The translations under genes were made by a program, and so were the position numbers. From Phellopilus nigrolimitatus (Eukaryota > Basidiomycota > Agaricomycetes > Hymenochaetales > Hymenochaetaceae), in assembly GCA_021029095.1 (NCBI GenBank), contig JAJOHG010000049.1:62001-126000 (forward strand): a stretch of DNA of 64,000 bases, written 5' to 3'. Under the pieces are notes generated by a model. The model ran no database searches and had not been told where the DNA came from. It was given only the letters and a program-made list of their open reading frames with translations. Of the stretch, positions 31,660-44,135 are shown piece after piece (within the stretch, counting starts at the first letter, position 1; the number at the start of each line of letters is the position of its first letter).

Positions 31660-33285
31660 ACGCAGCTGTTACTTCGTCATCACTCGCACCTCAGATGCTC
31701 GCTAACTTGAACGTGGCCATCGAGCAGAGCCATGCACTTTTATTCTGCTTTCGACAGTGGCACTATAAGAAGCTAAAAGGGCTATTAACTTTTGATTTTG
31801 GAATTGGAATTGGTCTGAAGAGCGGGCTCTCACTGGGTCGTCACGGCGGTGAGTCGCGCAGCTACCTCTCTAATATGTCAACAGTCGCTCGACAGCACTT
31901 CTGGTTTCAGATATGGTATTTTGCTATTAATCATGTTCAAGGTGGGTCTTCACGACCTCTAAGAAGGAAGACAAGGTGACGAGCGCATCTAGACTGTTCT
32001 TTACCAGATATTAGTCATTCCATTCATGCCAAAACCTTTTGCGCCTCTTTTGTGAATCAGAATTATGCCTGATGGCTCAGTGCTATTTCTATGTTCCAGA
32101 ACCATCAACTGCATTACCTGGAAATGGTATTGAACTGGATCTAGGCAGTTCGGACGTGCCCATTCTCCTGTGGGATCACCTTTGAAACGGATTTTTTTTT
32201 AATCACACAACGGGAAAGGTCAAGACCTGCTAGAATTTCTCGGGGAATAATGGCGAAGAGACAGAGGTATGCTTAAATTTCGTTGAACTGCACTGCCATA
32301 ATAACAGAAGGTTTTTGTACATTTAAGTGTCATCGCTACGAGGGACGCGCCATGCCCCTGGGCATGAGATATTCAGCACTAGTAGTGAAAGCATTAAAGA
32401 CCAGAACGATACTGAAAGGGGAGACAAAGACTAAAGAGGAGGACGGCAATGAAGGGAAGATGACATTGAAAAGGAAGACGATAGCGGAGTCGCCAGCCTT
32501 ATACGCCGCACGATTTGCAGGGACGTCGATTCAGCGTCAACAGATGAGTTTGACGTGCACTTTTCCAAGCCCTATTTTTCGTGTCATGAGGAATGTTCTC
32601 TAACCAGACTCTTGAGATCGAATTTCCAAAACGACGCCTGAAGATTACGCATCCGAATGGGACGTTAAATACTGCCTGATTCCATCAAAATACTCGATGA
32701 TAGCGCTTGCTGACTTCTGCAAAACCCTCGGTTCAAACTAATAGGTACCTCAAAGGACTTCAAGGATCAAAACAATTTAGTCGGGTTTTCATTCTTTTGA
32801 GGTTGTATAAGGTTGTATACTTACTAAAGCTGGACTCTGCCAATGAGGCTATACAATGACCAGCTTTAGTAAGTAATGGAAGAAACCTCAGATTCAAAAG
32901 CAGCGACGATGAAGTAACATAGCCGCTAAAGGGACCATGTAAGGGTCGATACGTAGACTATTCACCGGGTCTATATACTTCCTCAGATGTTCATGCAAAT
33001 TTCTGACAGATCTTGCCATTCCCGAGTCGGAACGTCTGGTATGGATATAACAATGACGTCTACGCAGTACCTCGAGTTCATACGAAAACTGGCCTTCGAA
33101 CAGAACCAAGGAGAAACATGAATCCGGAAAAAAAGATACACTAATGTACACTTGACTATACGTCCTTCTTCCTTCTTGCCTGAGCGATGAATCCACCGAA
33201 CAGAGTCTAATTGTTGAATAGATAGCGCCTTTTGCCCAGATGAACTGTAATCGCCACAAAATATCACCCGCCGGCGGGCTTAGCA
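31660..33285. other. Intergenic, no gene supported
   Basis: No family recognised. An imperfect inverted repeat TTACTAAAGCTGG / CCAGCTTTAGTAA occurs at about 32820-32833 and 32858-32871, a stem with a loop of about 25 nt that could be a hairpin or terminator-like structure. Confidence 0.4.
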
Positions 33286-34428
33286 TTAATATTTGAAGAT
33301 GGGGTCGATGACGACGACGATGCTGATGATGGCAGAAGTCCCGGGCAAGCCCTTTTCGCGCAGGAGCTGCTGCATGTACTGCGCGTTCGCATTGTTCGGG
33401 CCCTCGTCGAGATAGAGCCCGTTCGCCTCAATGTAATCGATGACGGGCGTCGGAAGCAGGTAGCGCACCGAAAGCCCGCGCCGTAGAAAGAGGCGCACTT
33501 TCGTCGAGGACACATCATTCTGGATCATCTGCGAGATGAGGAAAATGTTATGTCGCCATTTGGCGAGCGCATCTGTCGCCTGCGCCATGTCCGATCCCGC
33601 GCGCTCGACAATGAGACAGCCGTACCGTCCGAGTATGTGGTCGAGCTGGTGGCGCAGGCGAAGTGAGTCAGCACAGTAATAAAATAAAATAATGTGAAAA
33701 TTACAAAGCCAGAACGGCTGCCACGGCTGTCATCTGACCGTTATGCTAGTCGATAAGCACTTCAATGCAAAACGGGATAGGATACGCTCGCACGACAGCC
33801 GTCGCAGTCGTTTCGGCCGTACACGGACGGGTCATACGCACATCCTCTTCGGACCAGACCCCGGGCTCGGACATGGTGCTGATAAGGTCGGAGCCAGCGA
33901 GGAGCATGATCCGCACCCGGCGGTACTCGCCGTCGCCGGTGTGCACGCCGCCCAGGACATCGTTGATCTCGTGGTCGAAATGGTCGAGCACAACGGCGGT
34001 ACGCTGGTACGCCTGAAACGCTTCCCACGGGTCGACCATCAACCAGGATGACTCGCGGTGCGCGGCAATGTTGCACATGTCCACGCTACGTGTGGAAGAA
34101 GGTGTGGAAGAAGGCGCACGGTGGCCGTGAGACGGCGAAGGACGTGCGTGTGAAGCAAAGGCAGAGCTCACCGGTGGGCGGCGCTGAGGAGACCAGGTTT
34201 CTTATACATGTCGCTGACGGGACTAAGGTAGCCGCCCATAATCTCGAAATCGGTGTTCTGGCGCACATAGTCGACAGCCATCTCGAACATGCGAAGGTGG
34301 AGGTAGGTGACGGGGCTGAAGGAGCCGCAGGCGACGAGTACAACGGGCTGCTTGGCGGGGTTGCGGAGCGTGCGTTCGAGCCGGTCGACCGGAAGTTGAT
34401 AGTCGGCGGGCGGGCCGTTCGTGCTCAT
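33286..34428 (-). CDS. NMA1: Nicotinamide/nicotinate mononucleotide adenylyltransferase
   Basis: Joins NMN or NaMN with ATP to make NAD or deamido-NAD, the last shared step of NAD synthesis. Start MSTNGPPADYQLPVDRLE at 34428. Exon 1 carries VVLVACGSFSPVTYLHLRMF, the GxFxPxTxxH nucleotide-binding motif, and ends SAAHR. Exon 2 has VDMCNIAAHRESSWLMVDPW and RIMLLAGSDLISTMSEPGVW. Exon 3 has LDHILGRYGCLIVERAGSD. The C-terminal part carries QNDVSSTKVRLFLRRGLSV, the ISSTxxR ATP-binding motif, then RYLLPTPVIDYIEANGLY. It ends with an extra tail of about 40 residues (LDEGPNNANAQYMQQLL...) beyond the usual core. Two or three introns; acceptor of exon 3 is read at CACCAG. Confidence 0.92.
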
Positions 34429-34880
34429 CGTATACGGCGACTAAGAGGGGCGTCAGGCTCTGCGACGATGGCGACGGTGACGGCGTTGTCAAGAAGGAGA
34501 CGGGGGTAAAAAGGTAAGGAGCTCAGCAAAGTTGTGAGCATATATGCGCGGTCATAAGCCATGTAATCTGACTAATTTTGCGGTAATACGCATACACATC
34601 TTATCTCAGCGCAAAATTCCCACGAATACAACAGCAGTACGGCATCGATGTTGTTACATAAATACCTATTGCAAAGTATGATTACGGGTGCGATAACATA
34701 TAGAATTCAGGAAGTGCAAAGCGTTCGTACGGTTGAAGGACAAAGGAAAGAGGGTATTCCAAACGTGAGGATAGTGGGAAGCAACTTAGTTTACCGATGT
34801 AAATCAAGAAAGGACAGCGAAGAACGAAACCAAGAACCAGTACACGTCGCTACACAACATAGCGTTCTGGAGAGAACATT
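34429..34880. other. Intergenic, no feature seen
   Basis: Lies between the NMN adenylyltransferase start and the flippase stop, both on the minus strand. No motif noticed. Confidence 0.5.
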
Positions 34881-37800
34881 TCAGTAGCCGGAAGGCCGCG
34901 CGTGCGTTTTAGTCGTGTCGTACGCCCGGATCAGGCGGGCCTGGTCCTGTCGCATCGGATCTTCTGTCTGGCTGAACGCGAACCCGCGATTCCGCCGCAA
35001 ACGTTGCACCGCGCGCACCTTCTTGATCGCCTTCTGGAACCTGATAAAGTAGTGTTAGTTTCAGGCAAAATGAAGAATGAAGAATGAAGTCCACGCACTG
35101 TTCCTGCCGCGGCCGGTAGTCTGGAATATTGTACTTTTGCAGCTCCTGTGCAATGTGATACGATGCCGGCATATACGTCCGGTGATAGCTGATCAAAGAA
35201 AATAAGTCACTTCTTTTCATGCGACGAAAGGTGAAGAAAGATACTCACTATTTCCATACGAAGTCGCGTAATAGACAGACCATCGGAACGAGCAGGAGCA
35301 TGAAATAGAACACCGCATCTGTCCATAATCGGGGAACAATACCCTGATACTCTTGCGAGAAACCAATCAGCGGCGCGACGACCGCGTACAGCGGCAGAAA
35401 GAGCATCGTGAAGGCGAATGAGCCCGGTATCGCTGCGGCAGTGTACTTTGTCCAAATACTGCCGATCCAGAATAGTCAGCGGAAGGAACAAAGCAGCAAA
35501 AAGGATTGGACGAACTCAGAGACCAGGGCCGCTTTCCCAAGCACCGTCAGCAATGTCGCCAGGTACAAAGTTGTGCCCCAGAACCACAACCCGCAGTCGA
35601 AACCATCGCTTTGTTTCAGGTCACCCCAGAACAACACGACCGAGAACACGAATAGCACTATGCTGTGGAAGAAGGCGTTTACAACCCATTGCCAGAATGC
35701 CGTCTTCGTGAAGAACTTGTTTTGCTGCCCGAGCACGTACAGCTGGGGGTATCGATCCAAAATACGTGCGGACACGAACTGATCGAAGACGCCGATGACG
35801 AGCGGAGGGAGCACGGTGAAAACGACGTTATATAACGAGAATGTCCATGATTCGAAAGAGACTTCGCCAGAGAAATTGTTGAAGAAAGAGAACTGTAAAG
35901 CCAATCATTAATTTCAAACACCACTCATATTACAATGATACTCACCCAAAATTGCGTCATATAAAGAGTAATGTTCTTGTAAAACGAGTCTGCAATTACT
36001 GTCAGTTTTGCGACCGAACATTATTCAAATCCACACCCACAAAGAATCAGTTTCGACAGCCGACGATAACTCCAGGCACCGTGGACAAGTAAAAGCTTTT
36101 TCAGATAGCGGAACTGAGATATTGCAACATCGGATGATCGCGCTGCTTGCAGACCCTACCGACGAACAGTCAGAAAACAAAGTAAACATAGGCCGAAATA
36201 ATTCGCTACCCACCTCTACACCAGAGATGCCCACCCCAACATGCGCAGCTTGTATCATACTGACATCGTTCGCACCATCGCCGATGGCCAAAAGAATAGA
36301 CTTCTGATTTTTCTTGACAAGCTTCACGACCAGCGCCTTTTGCAGGGGCGACACACGACCTTCACTCATTAAAATCAGTTGGAGACTAGAACGTACGAGC
36401 GGAGTCTCACGCACAGCAGATGACAGCCTTGCACATGATCGCGAGCTCGAGGAACGTCTTCGAGATGTCCTTCTCCAGAGCGAAACCCAAGCTCTTGCCA
36501 TCTGCACGGTTAACGTTAATTTTGCAGATAGAAAGATTATGATAAAATGACGTACCGATGATCAACGCGAGATCTTCCAGCTCGCCGCTCTTCCGTTGGT
36601 TTGTGATCGCGCTCAGCCGCTTCGAGATGAACTCCTTCGTCGCGAGCGCAGTCACCTCGTTCACAATTACCATGTTCATGGATTCCGAAATCAGGCGGCA
36701 GCTCAGACCAATGTTGATCGCAGTCTCCTGCCTGTCACCGGTGAGGACCCAGACCTTGATGCCTGCCATCTGCAGCGTGTGGATCGTGTCCGGAACGCCG
36801 TCCTGCAGCTTGTCTTCGATCGCCGTCGCACCGAGTAAGAGCATGTCCTTTTCGATGATCTCGGCCACTTCGTCGAGCGCCTCACCGCGTCCATTGATCG
36901 TCGACGCCGCCTGCTCGTAGATCGTCGCCCATTCGCGGTACTCCGCCTCGGAGATATCCCGAGAGGCAAGGCATAGCGTGCGCAGTCCTTCCGTAGCGTA
37001 GTCCTGTACATCAGATATTTATCTTTACGGTTCAATCGCTGAAAGATGATAACGAATGCTGCACACCTCGAGATGGGCCATTGTCTTCTCGACGTACGGC
37101 TGGTTCTTGGCAAGTCGCTCCAGAATGACCGTGTCCGCACCTTTGCAGTACAGCTTAATCTGTCCTTCCGGTGTCCGTACGACGGTCGACATGCGTTTTC
37201 TCGTCGAGTTGAATTCGCAAACATTCAAAATCTGGAATTCGCATGAAGCGCCCTGGATGTTAACGAAAACCGACCTCGGTTTACGAGTCTGCGAAGAAGT
37301 TTAATACTCTCAGCGCAATCAGAAGAGAAACAAAGACGCCTACAGAGAACTGGTATCCTAACAGCTCGGCACCCGCTACCAGCGCGGCCTCGTCTGGACT
37401 GCTCGCCTGGTATTTTATCTTACCGTCGTCCTTGACCTCGGGAATGACCGTATGGCAGACGGCAAGAAGTCGCAAGAATTCCACAGCGACATGCTGCTCT
37501 CGCATGCCTTCTCCCTGCTCGCTGAGGTCGACGAACGGATTTCCCGCGCCACCACCACCGCCTTCCAGGACGGCACGGAGCTCCGCGAACGAGCGCCAGC
37601 CCTCCTTGCCCTCTTCCTCGCTCCCGCCGCGCTTGTGGTCGTCGACAGAGTCCGCGTACGGGACGCCAGCGACGGAGCAGCAGCGGAATTCCATCTCATT
37701 GCACGTGAGTGTGCCCGTCTTGTCCGAGAAAACGTACTCGATCTGGCCGAGCTCCTCAACGAGTGAGGACGTGCGACAGAGCGCCGGGGTGTCCGTCTTG

Positions 37801-39533
37801 GCGTAATACATGTCCAGGTCAGAGTTGATAAGCTGCGCCTGCTGAAATTTGACCACCTCCATGGTCACGATGAGTGATATAGGAATGAGATTGTTATACA
37901 AGATAATGAATGTCAGAATGTCTGAGCAAGTGTTAGCGTTAAGTGATCAATATGGTTGAGGACGGATAAGCACCTTCAATAAAAAACTTTGCTATTGTAC
38001 GGAAAATTTTCAGAACAGGTATAAAATGTTGAAAATGAATAGCTAACCTCGACCGGAGATTGTGCTTGTTTCAGCCAAATACCATTGAGCATTCGATAAA
38101 AACCACTAATTGGCTTTCAACAAAATAATAATAGGTAGAGGAGATCCAACCTACTGTTCGTATGCTGCTCCCGATCGTACTCCCAATTGATAAAGCCAAC
38201 AAAAGACAAAATAAGAAAATGATATTCAAATTGACCTGACGCTCGACGGCTGTCCGTTTTATCGGCGCCGCGCTACAAAAGGTTTTATCAATCGGTTTGA
38301 GCATATTCAAGAAGAGTTCACTCACGTTGCGTTTCGCATCAACTTCGTCTCATGGCCTGTAAAAACGACGAGCCCATATACCCAAGGTGTATTCCGTAGC
38401 TGTGCGCCACGAAGTAAAATTTGATCGGGGCCTAGCGGGACCTGCTTCGGGACGCCCTGTTCGGAGACGAGATCAAGGGTGCCTTCGTAGGTGTATAATG
38501 AGTTATTGGGCTGCTCACTGCGGAGCGAACCGCGCAGCGATGTAACGAGAGGGGGCGCGGTGAGATGAGCCGTGAGCGGGTTGGCTTGCTTGATCTTGAG
38601 GTTCGTCTCGCCGTCGAGATTGGAGGTTTCGATATAGCAGAGGCCCTCGGGCTCTGAGCTAGAGAGAAGGACGAGGTCGGCGGGGATGAAGGCATCAGAC
38701 TCGAGGCGAATGACCTCGCCGACATGGATGTCCTTCCACTTGCGCTGAGCGAAAGAGCCGTCCGCACAGAGGATCTTGGCAGAGCGCGCGTTAAGCTCGG
38801 AGTCCGACTGGTGGCGCTTAAGGTCCTCCTGGGTTTCCTTGAATGCCGACGCAAGTAGGACGACGGCGAGCGGGGCGATAGTCGTATAGCGGTTCGTGGG
38901 AGAGACGTCGGGGACCTGCTGGATGCAGGCGGTGAAGAGGAAGAAGAGATTGGCGTACTTGCTGAACTGCTCGAGGAGGAACTTGGGCACGAACGTCGCA
39001 GCGTTGTACTTGCTCGTGCTCACATAATTCGAGCAGAAGTCGGTGTTATGCGTGTCATGGAAGTCGTTGAGTGCGATGACGCGCTCGCCCTGCAGCTGCG
39101 CGTCCGCCTTCGCCCACGGCCATTTCCACTTCTTTCTGCGCTTCGGCTTGGGCGCTGTGCTCAACGACGATGACGACGACGAGCCGGGGAATGATGCCGA
39201 GCCGCTGAAGGGGGCGCGAGGATGCTCGATGGGGATGTCATCATCGAAATTCCAGCCTTGCGGTTGACCAGAGCCCGGAAGCGTCACCTTCGAGTGGCCG
39301 GCGGGATTGGCAGCGTTACTGCGAAGGGGCAAACCCGACTCTGTGCTCTGCATCGGTATAGGCCGCCCCCCATATGCACTGTCGGGCATGTCGTCCTCAT
39401 CATCGAAGAAGGGGTCGAGCTGCGGCTGCGGCGAATGCGCGTGAGATGGCGGGTAACCACTGTTGGTAGGCTGGTACTGGCGCGTGGCAGGATTGGCAGA
39501 GGAGACAAGGCGGGCAAAGTCGTCGCCATTCAT
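34881..39533 (-). CDS. DRS2: P4-ATPase phospholipid flippase, Drs2 type
   Basis: Flips aminophospholipids to the cytosolic leaflet, in yeast at the trans-Golgi, with a Cdc50-family partner. Start [15 protein letters not shown] at 39533, followed by a long acidic/Pro/Ser N-terminus. Seen in order: [23 protein letters not shown] 1-2; [13 protein letters not shown] (actuator loop); [54 protein letters not shown] (phosphorylated Asp); [70 protein letters not shown]; six further membrane spans; and a cytosolic tail with [14 protein letters not shown]. The GFAFS motif in the tail is the autoinhibitory/regulatory motif of Drs2-type enzymes and separates it from Dnf1/2 and Neo1. Roughly 10-13 short introns; all required motifs are intact. 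Confidence 0.93.
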
Positions 39534-39903
39534 GATCGTCACAGACGATGAAGAAGAGTGCGTCGAGACCGTGCTCGACGATGAGCAAGAGTGTATGAAA
39601 ACGCCGAGGACACTGGCTATTGCGATGCCACTCACGACCGGCGACGTGCCTGGCAGGCCAAGTTTGAGATCTGGCTTATTCGGGTATAGTTTCAAAACTG
39701 CTCTGTTTTGAAATTGAAAATGTGCCTGGTTTTAGTAGAAACATGCTTAGACCTTCCTCCTAACCGTCATACTCTCGAAAATGCTTTAAAAGAAAATGCT
39801 TGAAATAAAGGTCGGCATTATTCACTTGTATATCTCCGAAGAAAAGAAATCTGCCCAGCAGCCAACATGCCCAAGTCAGAAAAGACTATGAAAGTCATGT
39901 CCA

Positions 39904-40271
39904 TTAAACCGTATTCGCCTGTCGACCGTTTCCTGAATCATCCTTACTTTCGCCGCTTCCCACAATCATCGGCTCCTGCTCCTTCGGTTGCTCCGCTTTC
40001 TGCCTGCGCTCTTCTTGCTCGCGCTCGACGTCCTCGAGCACCTTGTCGTTCAGCCCGGTGCCCCTGCAGCACCCGTGGCATCCGTCACTGCGCGTCAGAG
40101 GCCCTGGGAGGCGCGGTAGACGTCCCAGATTAGGACTTTTGAGACGATGAGGGTGAAGAAGGATCACGAACTCATCATCCAACAGTTCAAGCAAAGTGCA
40201 TCGACTGGCAGATGAGGTCAGAACGCGGATGGATGACTGAAATGCATGTACGTACAAACCGTGTCAGCCAT
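39904..40271 (-). CDS. Hypothetical small protein
   Basis: A two-exon reading (MADT, intron about 40259-40234 ending TTTCAG, then SSIRVLTSSASRCTLLELLD...) is open to the stop at 39904, about 110 residues. The C-terminal half is charged (LNDKVLEDVEREQEERRQKA, then EQPKEQEPMIVGSGESKDD) and likely helical. A competing reading of part of the first half in another frame gives a hydrophobic FFTLIVSKVLIWDVYRASQ, so exon borders are unsure. No family recognised. It lies head-to-tail upstream of the flippase start. Confidence 0.4.
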
Positions 40272-42391
40272 CGTCGTGGCGCGTGTCGAAATTGAAAGGC
40301 GGGCTTTCTTACGTGCCGGATATAAAAGAGAAGGGGGAGGTGTCGGAACGTGTGCTAACGGCCTTGAGGTTTTCACCGGGACGGGTTCGCGTGTCGTAAT
40401 CCTGTCAAATATTTGAAACGTAAGAACTTGGTGTCGGAATCGTTTTTACTCAGATTCTTCGTGTGTTGAAGAAATGCATATATGTACTGATTTGTGCATA
40501 GCCTCAGCCGCTGTTGTTCAGTACACTGCCTAGGCGGTGAATAATATTGTCGGTGGGACCGACTTTGAAATAGTACGTGATAATTGATTGATTTCTATGG
40601 TCGTATCGACCACAAATAACGAGGACTTGTGTTTTGCAGATCCCATGCCATGAATTCGAATACAAATATAAGGCTCAATATCGTCCTTATTGAAAGTCTT
40701 TGACTTCGTGAGATGTGCGGAATACTATGGAGATGCAGTAGCCAAGGAAGAGGTCATTGGATCTGAGGTCAGCTTGATTCGATTCAAGTTTGCTTATCGG
40801 CACTTCTGTAGAAAGAAGGCTTACAAAAGAGAACGAAAACCTCGAAGGCACCCTGTAGATCGAGTGCCCAGAACTTTACTTGCTTTTGTTCAGCACTTAA
40901 ACACCGTCCGAGGTTTGTTCCACAAATAGCATGCAGTGGCGATCAATCGAGTCACAGACAAAAGTAGTGCTGTGCGATTTGTGCGTTTCACTGGTGAAGG
41001 GGCTTGTAACATCAGAGACGAGCCGCGTTAATTTGGGAATGAGAAGAATATCAAGAGGGACGTCCCAATGGGTATTGGGGACGTCCTGCCTAGTAAGGAC
41101 GTGTCATTGACGAACTAGATGCCAATACTGTAGAGAAGCTTCACGCTCTTTTGCTAGTTACAGACAGAGCCGAGCACGACAAGCCTGGGTTATGCCTCGT
41201 AAAAGTTTGGAGGTGCTCCTTAGTATAGAGCAGAAAATGCACAAGCAACGACGCTAGTAGTCGAGACAAGCCATCAGAGGTGAACTGTGGCTGCCGGAAT
41301 CGTGTTAGTATGGGTTATCGTCATGTTAGCGGTGCTGTCTGGTCATCAAATTGCAAGTCCAACCCCTGATGAGTTAAGACATACTTATACGTTAAGCACG
41401 ACGACACGGACGAAGTTTAGCTTGGTGTGAGAAAGGGATATAGTCCAAATAGTTCCAAATAGACGGCTATAGCGCGTCAACAACACGCGTCATAAAGTTA
41501 CTCGAGCCCCTTATTATCCGTTTAAATACTTCTGTCTACTCGCATAGCAAATAAGCACACATCCTGGAAGAGTGACTGCCATGAAATAGAAGGTGACGTG
41601 ATGTTTTGCAGACGACAGCAAACTTTGCCGGCGTGTAAAAAATGCAATTTCAAGACCACTTGCGTAGTCACTGTTGTAAAAGCCGTTAGACAGGCAGTTT
41701 GGTCAAGGAAGGGATCTGAGGGAGCTGTAGGGTGATAAGAGCAATCATTAATGGAAACAAGAAAGCAAAATCTCGCGGAGAAATTCATCGCAGCCCGGCC
41801 AGACTTAAAATTTGACAGTTGTACATACTGAGACGCAGAAAATACTGTCAAACCAGAACCTGAACAATGAAAGCCTAGTAAGCACAGAACATGCACCAAT
41901 ATTTGCGGGGGATGCCAAAGGCACGACCCCTTATATAAAGAGTGGATGCACGACCGAACTGCACACGAAGTCGAATTGAGATCCAACTCCTTCATTACAC
42001 CACTAGAATTTATTTTGAGTAGACGCAAGGACAAGATCATAGGCTGGCTCAGCATCTATTCAAGATGTAAACCGGACATATCGGCAGGGCATGAGAATCA
42101 GAATTTGCTTTTGCAGTGCTGTTCACATTCAATAAGTCACAAGAAGCCGAGTCGAGTCAAGACCAACAATATCAAATAGGTAATTATGTCTTGTCGGAGA
42201 TGTAGAAGAAGTGCAGCTGCACATAACAACGGACCTTAAAAGATAAAAATTGCTTGATATGCGTACAAGAGATCCGACGAGTGATAACAACGAATGGTAT
42301 ACAAGATGGCTGTTTTAGATATTGTTCGTCAGTGCATTGTAATATTAATCACAGGTAGAAGAGAATTTACTTTTCTCTACAAAGCCGTCGA
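40272..42391. other. Intergenic, no gene supported
   Basis: A frame at 40690-40929 (plus; basic, YRHFCRKKAYKRERKPRR) and one at 41522-42055 (minus, 177 residues) were examined. Neither has a family motif or introns. A short palindromic GGACGTCCCAATGGGTATTGGGGACGTCC region lies near 41056-41088. Confidence 0.4.
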
Positions 42392-44135
42392 TCACAGTTC
42401 CTGACACCATCCCTCCACGATGCCTCCAACTCTCTCTACGAGCTGGTCGTAATCTACGTTCTGCGAACGGATGAACAGCCCGCAGTGCGCAGCGACCTCA
42501 TCCTCGACGCCCTTGATTGTCACGCCAACCCACTTGTCACGCGAGCCGAAGTGGTGCAGCAACGGCGGCCGCGCATCTGCAGGCGCCGCGCGCGCATGTG
42601 GGAGCACAATGAAGTGTCGTGCGGGGCGCACACCGCCACGCTTGCGCTCTTGCGCACGTTGCTTCCGGAGAGCCTTCTCCGCATCCTTGCGCGCCTTGGC
42701 CTGCGCGCGCTCCGAGGCCGGGGTCGCATCCGGTTCGGCAAACTGAGCGAGGTCCGCAGTGTTTGACGGTAGCGCGTCCGTTTCTGGATGCACTCCTTCT
42801 TTCCCATCTTCTTCTCCCTCTTTTTCTTCTCCTTCTCCCGCTTCTTCTTCCTTCCCTGTCGCAACGGTCTGCGTCCAGACGTTCACCCAGCGGCCGTCCC
42901 ATCGCTCGAGTAGCTGGTAGCGCGAGGTCAGACCGGCGGGGTCGAACATGCAGATACCGAACTCGAAGTGTTCAACAACCCACGCGGTCATCGCACTGAG
43001 CGGATCATCCGAATGCTTGCGCAGCCAGAGCACGAGAGGAGAGTCTGCCTTTTGCGTGAGTTTGTTAGCCGCGCGCTCGAGCTTGTCTGCAAATGACGTG
43101 GGAAGCGGAGGAAGATTCGAGAGGACGGCGGTAGTGGAGGAGTTCGTGAAGGAGGAAACGAGGGATCGCATTGAGAAGGTCGGAGAAGGGGAGTGGGGAG
43201 GTGTACTACTGCTCTGTGATTTTATTTCCGGACGGCTTGAGGCTGAGAAGGGGTGTTTTAGCTTGCTATATTTTACCATTAAAGAAACAACGCGAGAACT
43301 TACATGAGAAGGATGCTTTATGCGCCTCCCACTCGTCATGCATTTGGGAGCCGGTAGATGTGGGAGAGCGCAAGGGAGAATCGAGAGATGCACCGTGACT
43401 CAATGCTTTGATTTCAAGTCGCGTAAATTAGACCAGAATGTGAGGTGGAAAGGAAACATCCGTACCTTCGCGTGATTTCTCGTTCCCATTCTCCACGTCG
43501 TCGCTATGTACGATTTGCAGCACATCCTCGTCATTCAGCTCCCTCTCCGTCTTCATCTTCTTTCCATTATCTTTTGGAAAAAGCGACGCGATCCCACTGA
43601 TGATGACGTGCGGATGCATGCCGAGATAGGGAACGTCGAACGCCACGAGACCGATGATGCGTTTCGACTCCGCAGATGAGCCCGTCGCCGCTTCCGAAGC
43701 GAGTAAGCCACCCATGGAGTGTGCCAAAAGGATGACGGGGCCAGGAGGTTGAGTACTTAGCCTAACGCATTATCATTTCAATTGTTTGGGATGATACTTG
43801 GAGCTGAAGCTGAGCGCGCGCACCATTGCAAGAAATTACGCGTCGCCTCTACGATTGGTTTCCGACTCTTGTATGTCGGGTACATACAGCTCTCGAGTGC
43901 GAATTTCTTGGGCAGGCGGCTGCGGAGGTATTCGTGCAGATCGGTAGGGAATGCCTGTCCATCATGACAGGCTTAGCTCGATAGACCAGACTGCTGGACA
44001 TGAACGACAATCTAACCTGAAATGAGGTGTGATCGCCTGTTTTATGTATAAAACACAGCAATCTTCGATCGCAGATCTATACGCACCTCGAAATCCATGG
44101 ATATAAACAAGGCGAAGAATGGTTTGGCTCGCCAT
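42392..44135 (-). CDS. Alpha/beta hydrolase (serine esterase/lipase-like)
   Basis: Start MASQTILRLVYIHGFRG at 44135; HGFRG is the oxyanion-hole motif. Short exons give GDHTSFQ and AFPTDLHEYLRSRLPKKFAL...MYPTYKSRKPIVEATRNFLQ, followed by VILLAHSMGGLLASEA, the nucleophile elbow with its Ser. FDVPYLGMHPHVIISGIASL follows. After introns near 43390 and 43260 comes a large last exon with WLRKHSDDPLSAM, VEHFEFGICMFDPAGLTSRY, a Glu/Lys-rich linker, a Lys/Arg-rich helix, HFIVLPHARAAP, HFGSRDKWVGVTIKGVEDEV (likely catalytic His region elsewhere in the tail) and the end VEGWCQEL. This layout, with HSMGG and a PFLGMHP-like block, is a conserved fungal hydrolase family without a defined substrate. Subcellular site is unknown; no signal peptide is seen. 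Confidence 0.8.

Noticed and set aside
32894..33286. 130-codon minus-strand frame next to the NMN adenylyltransferase stop
   Set aside because: No motif; lies in the 3' flank of the adenylyltransferase and does not extend its conserved domain.
41522..42055. 177-codon minus-strand frame
   Set aside because: Irregular Cys/Ser-rich sequence without domain, introns or signal peptide.
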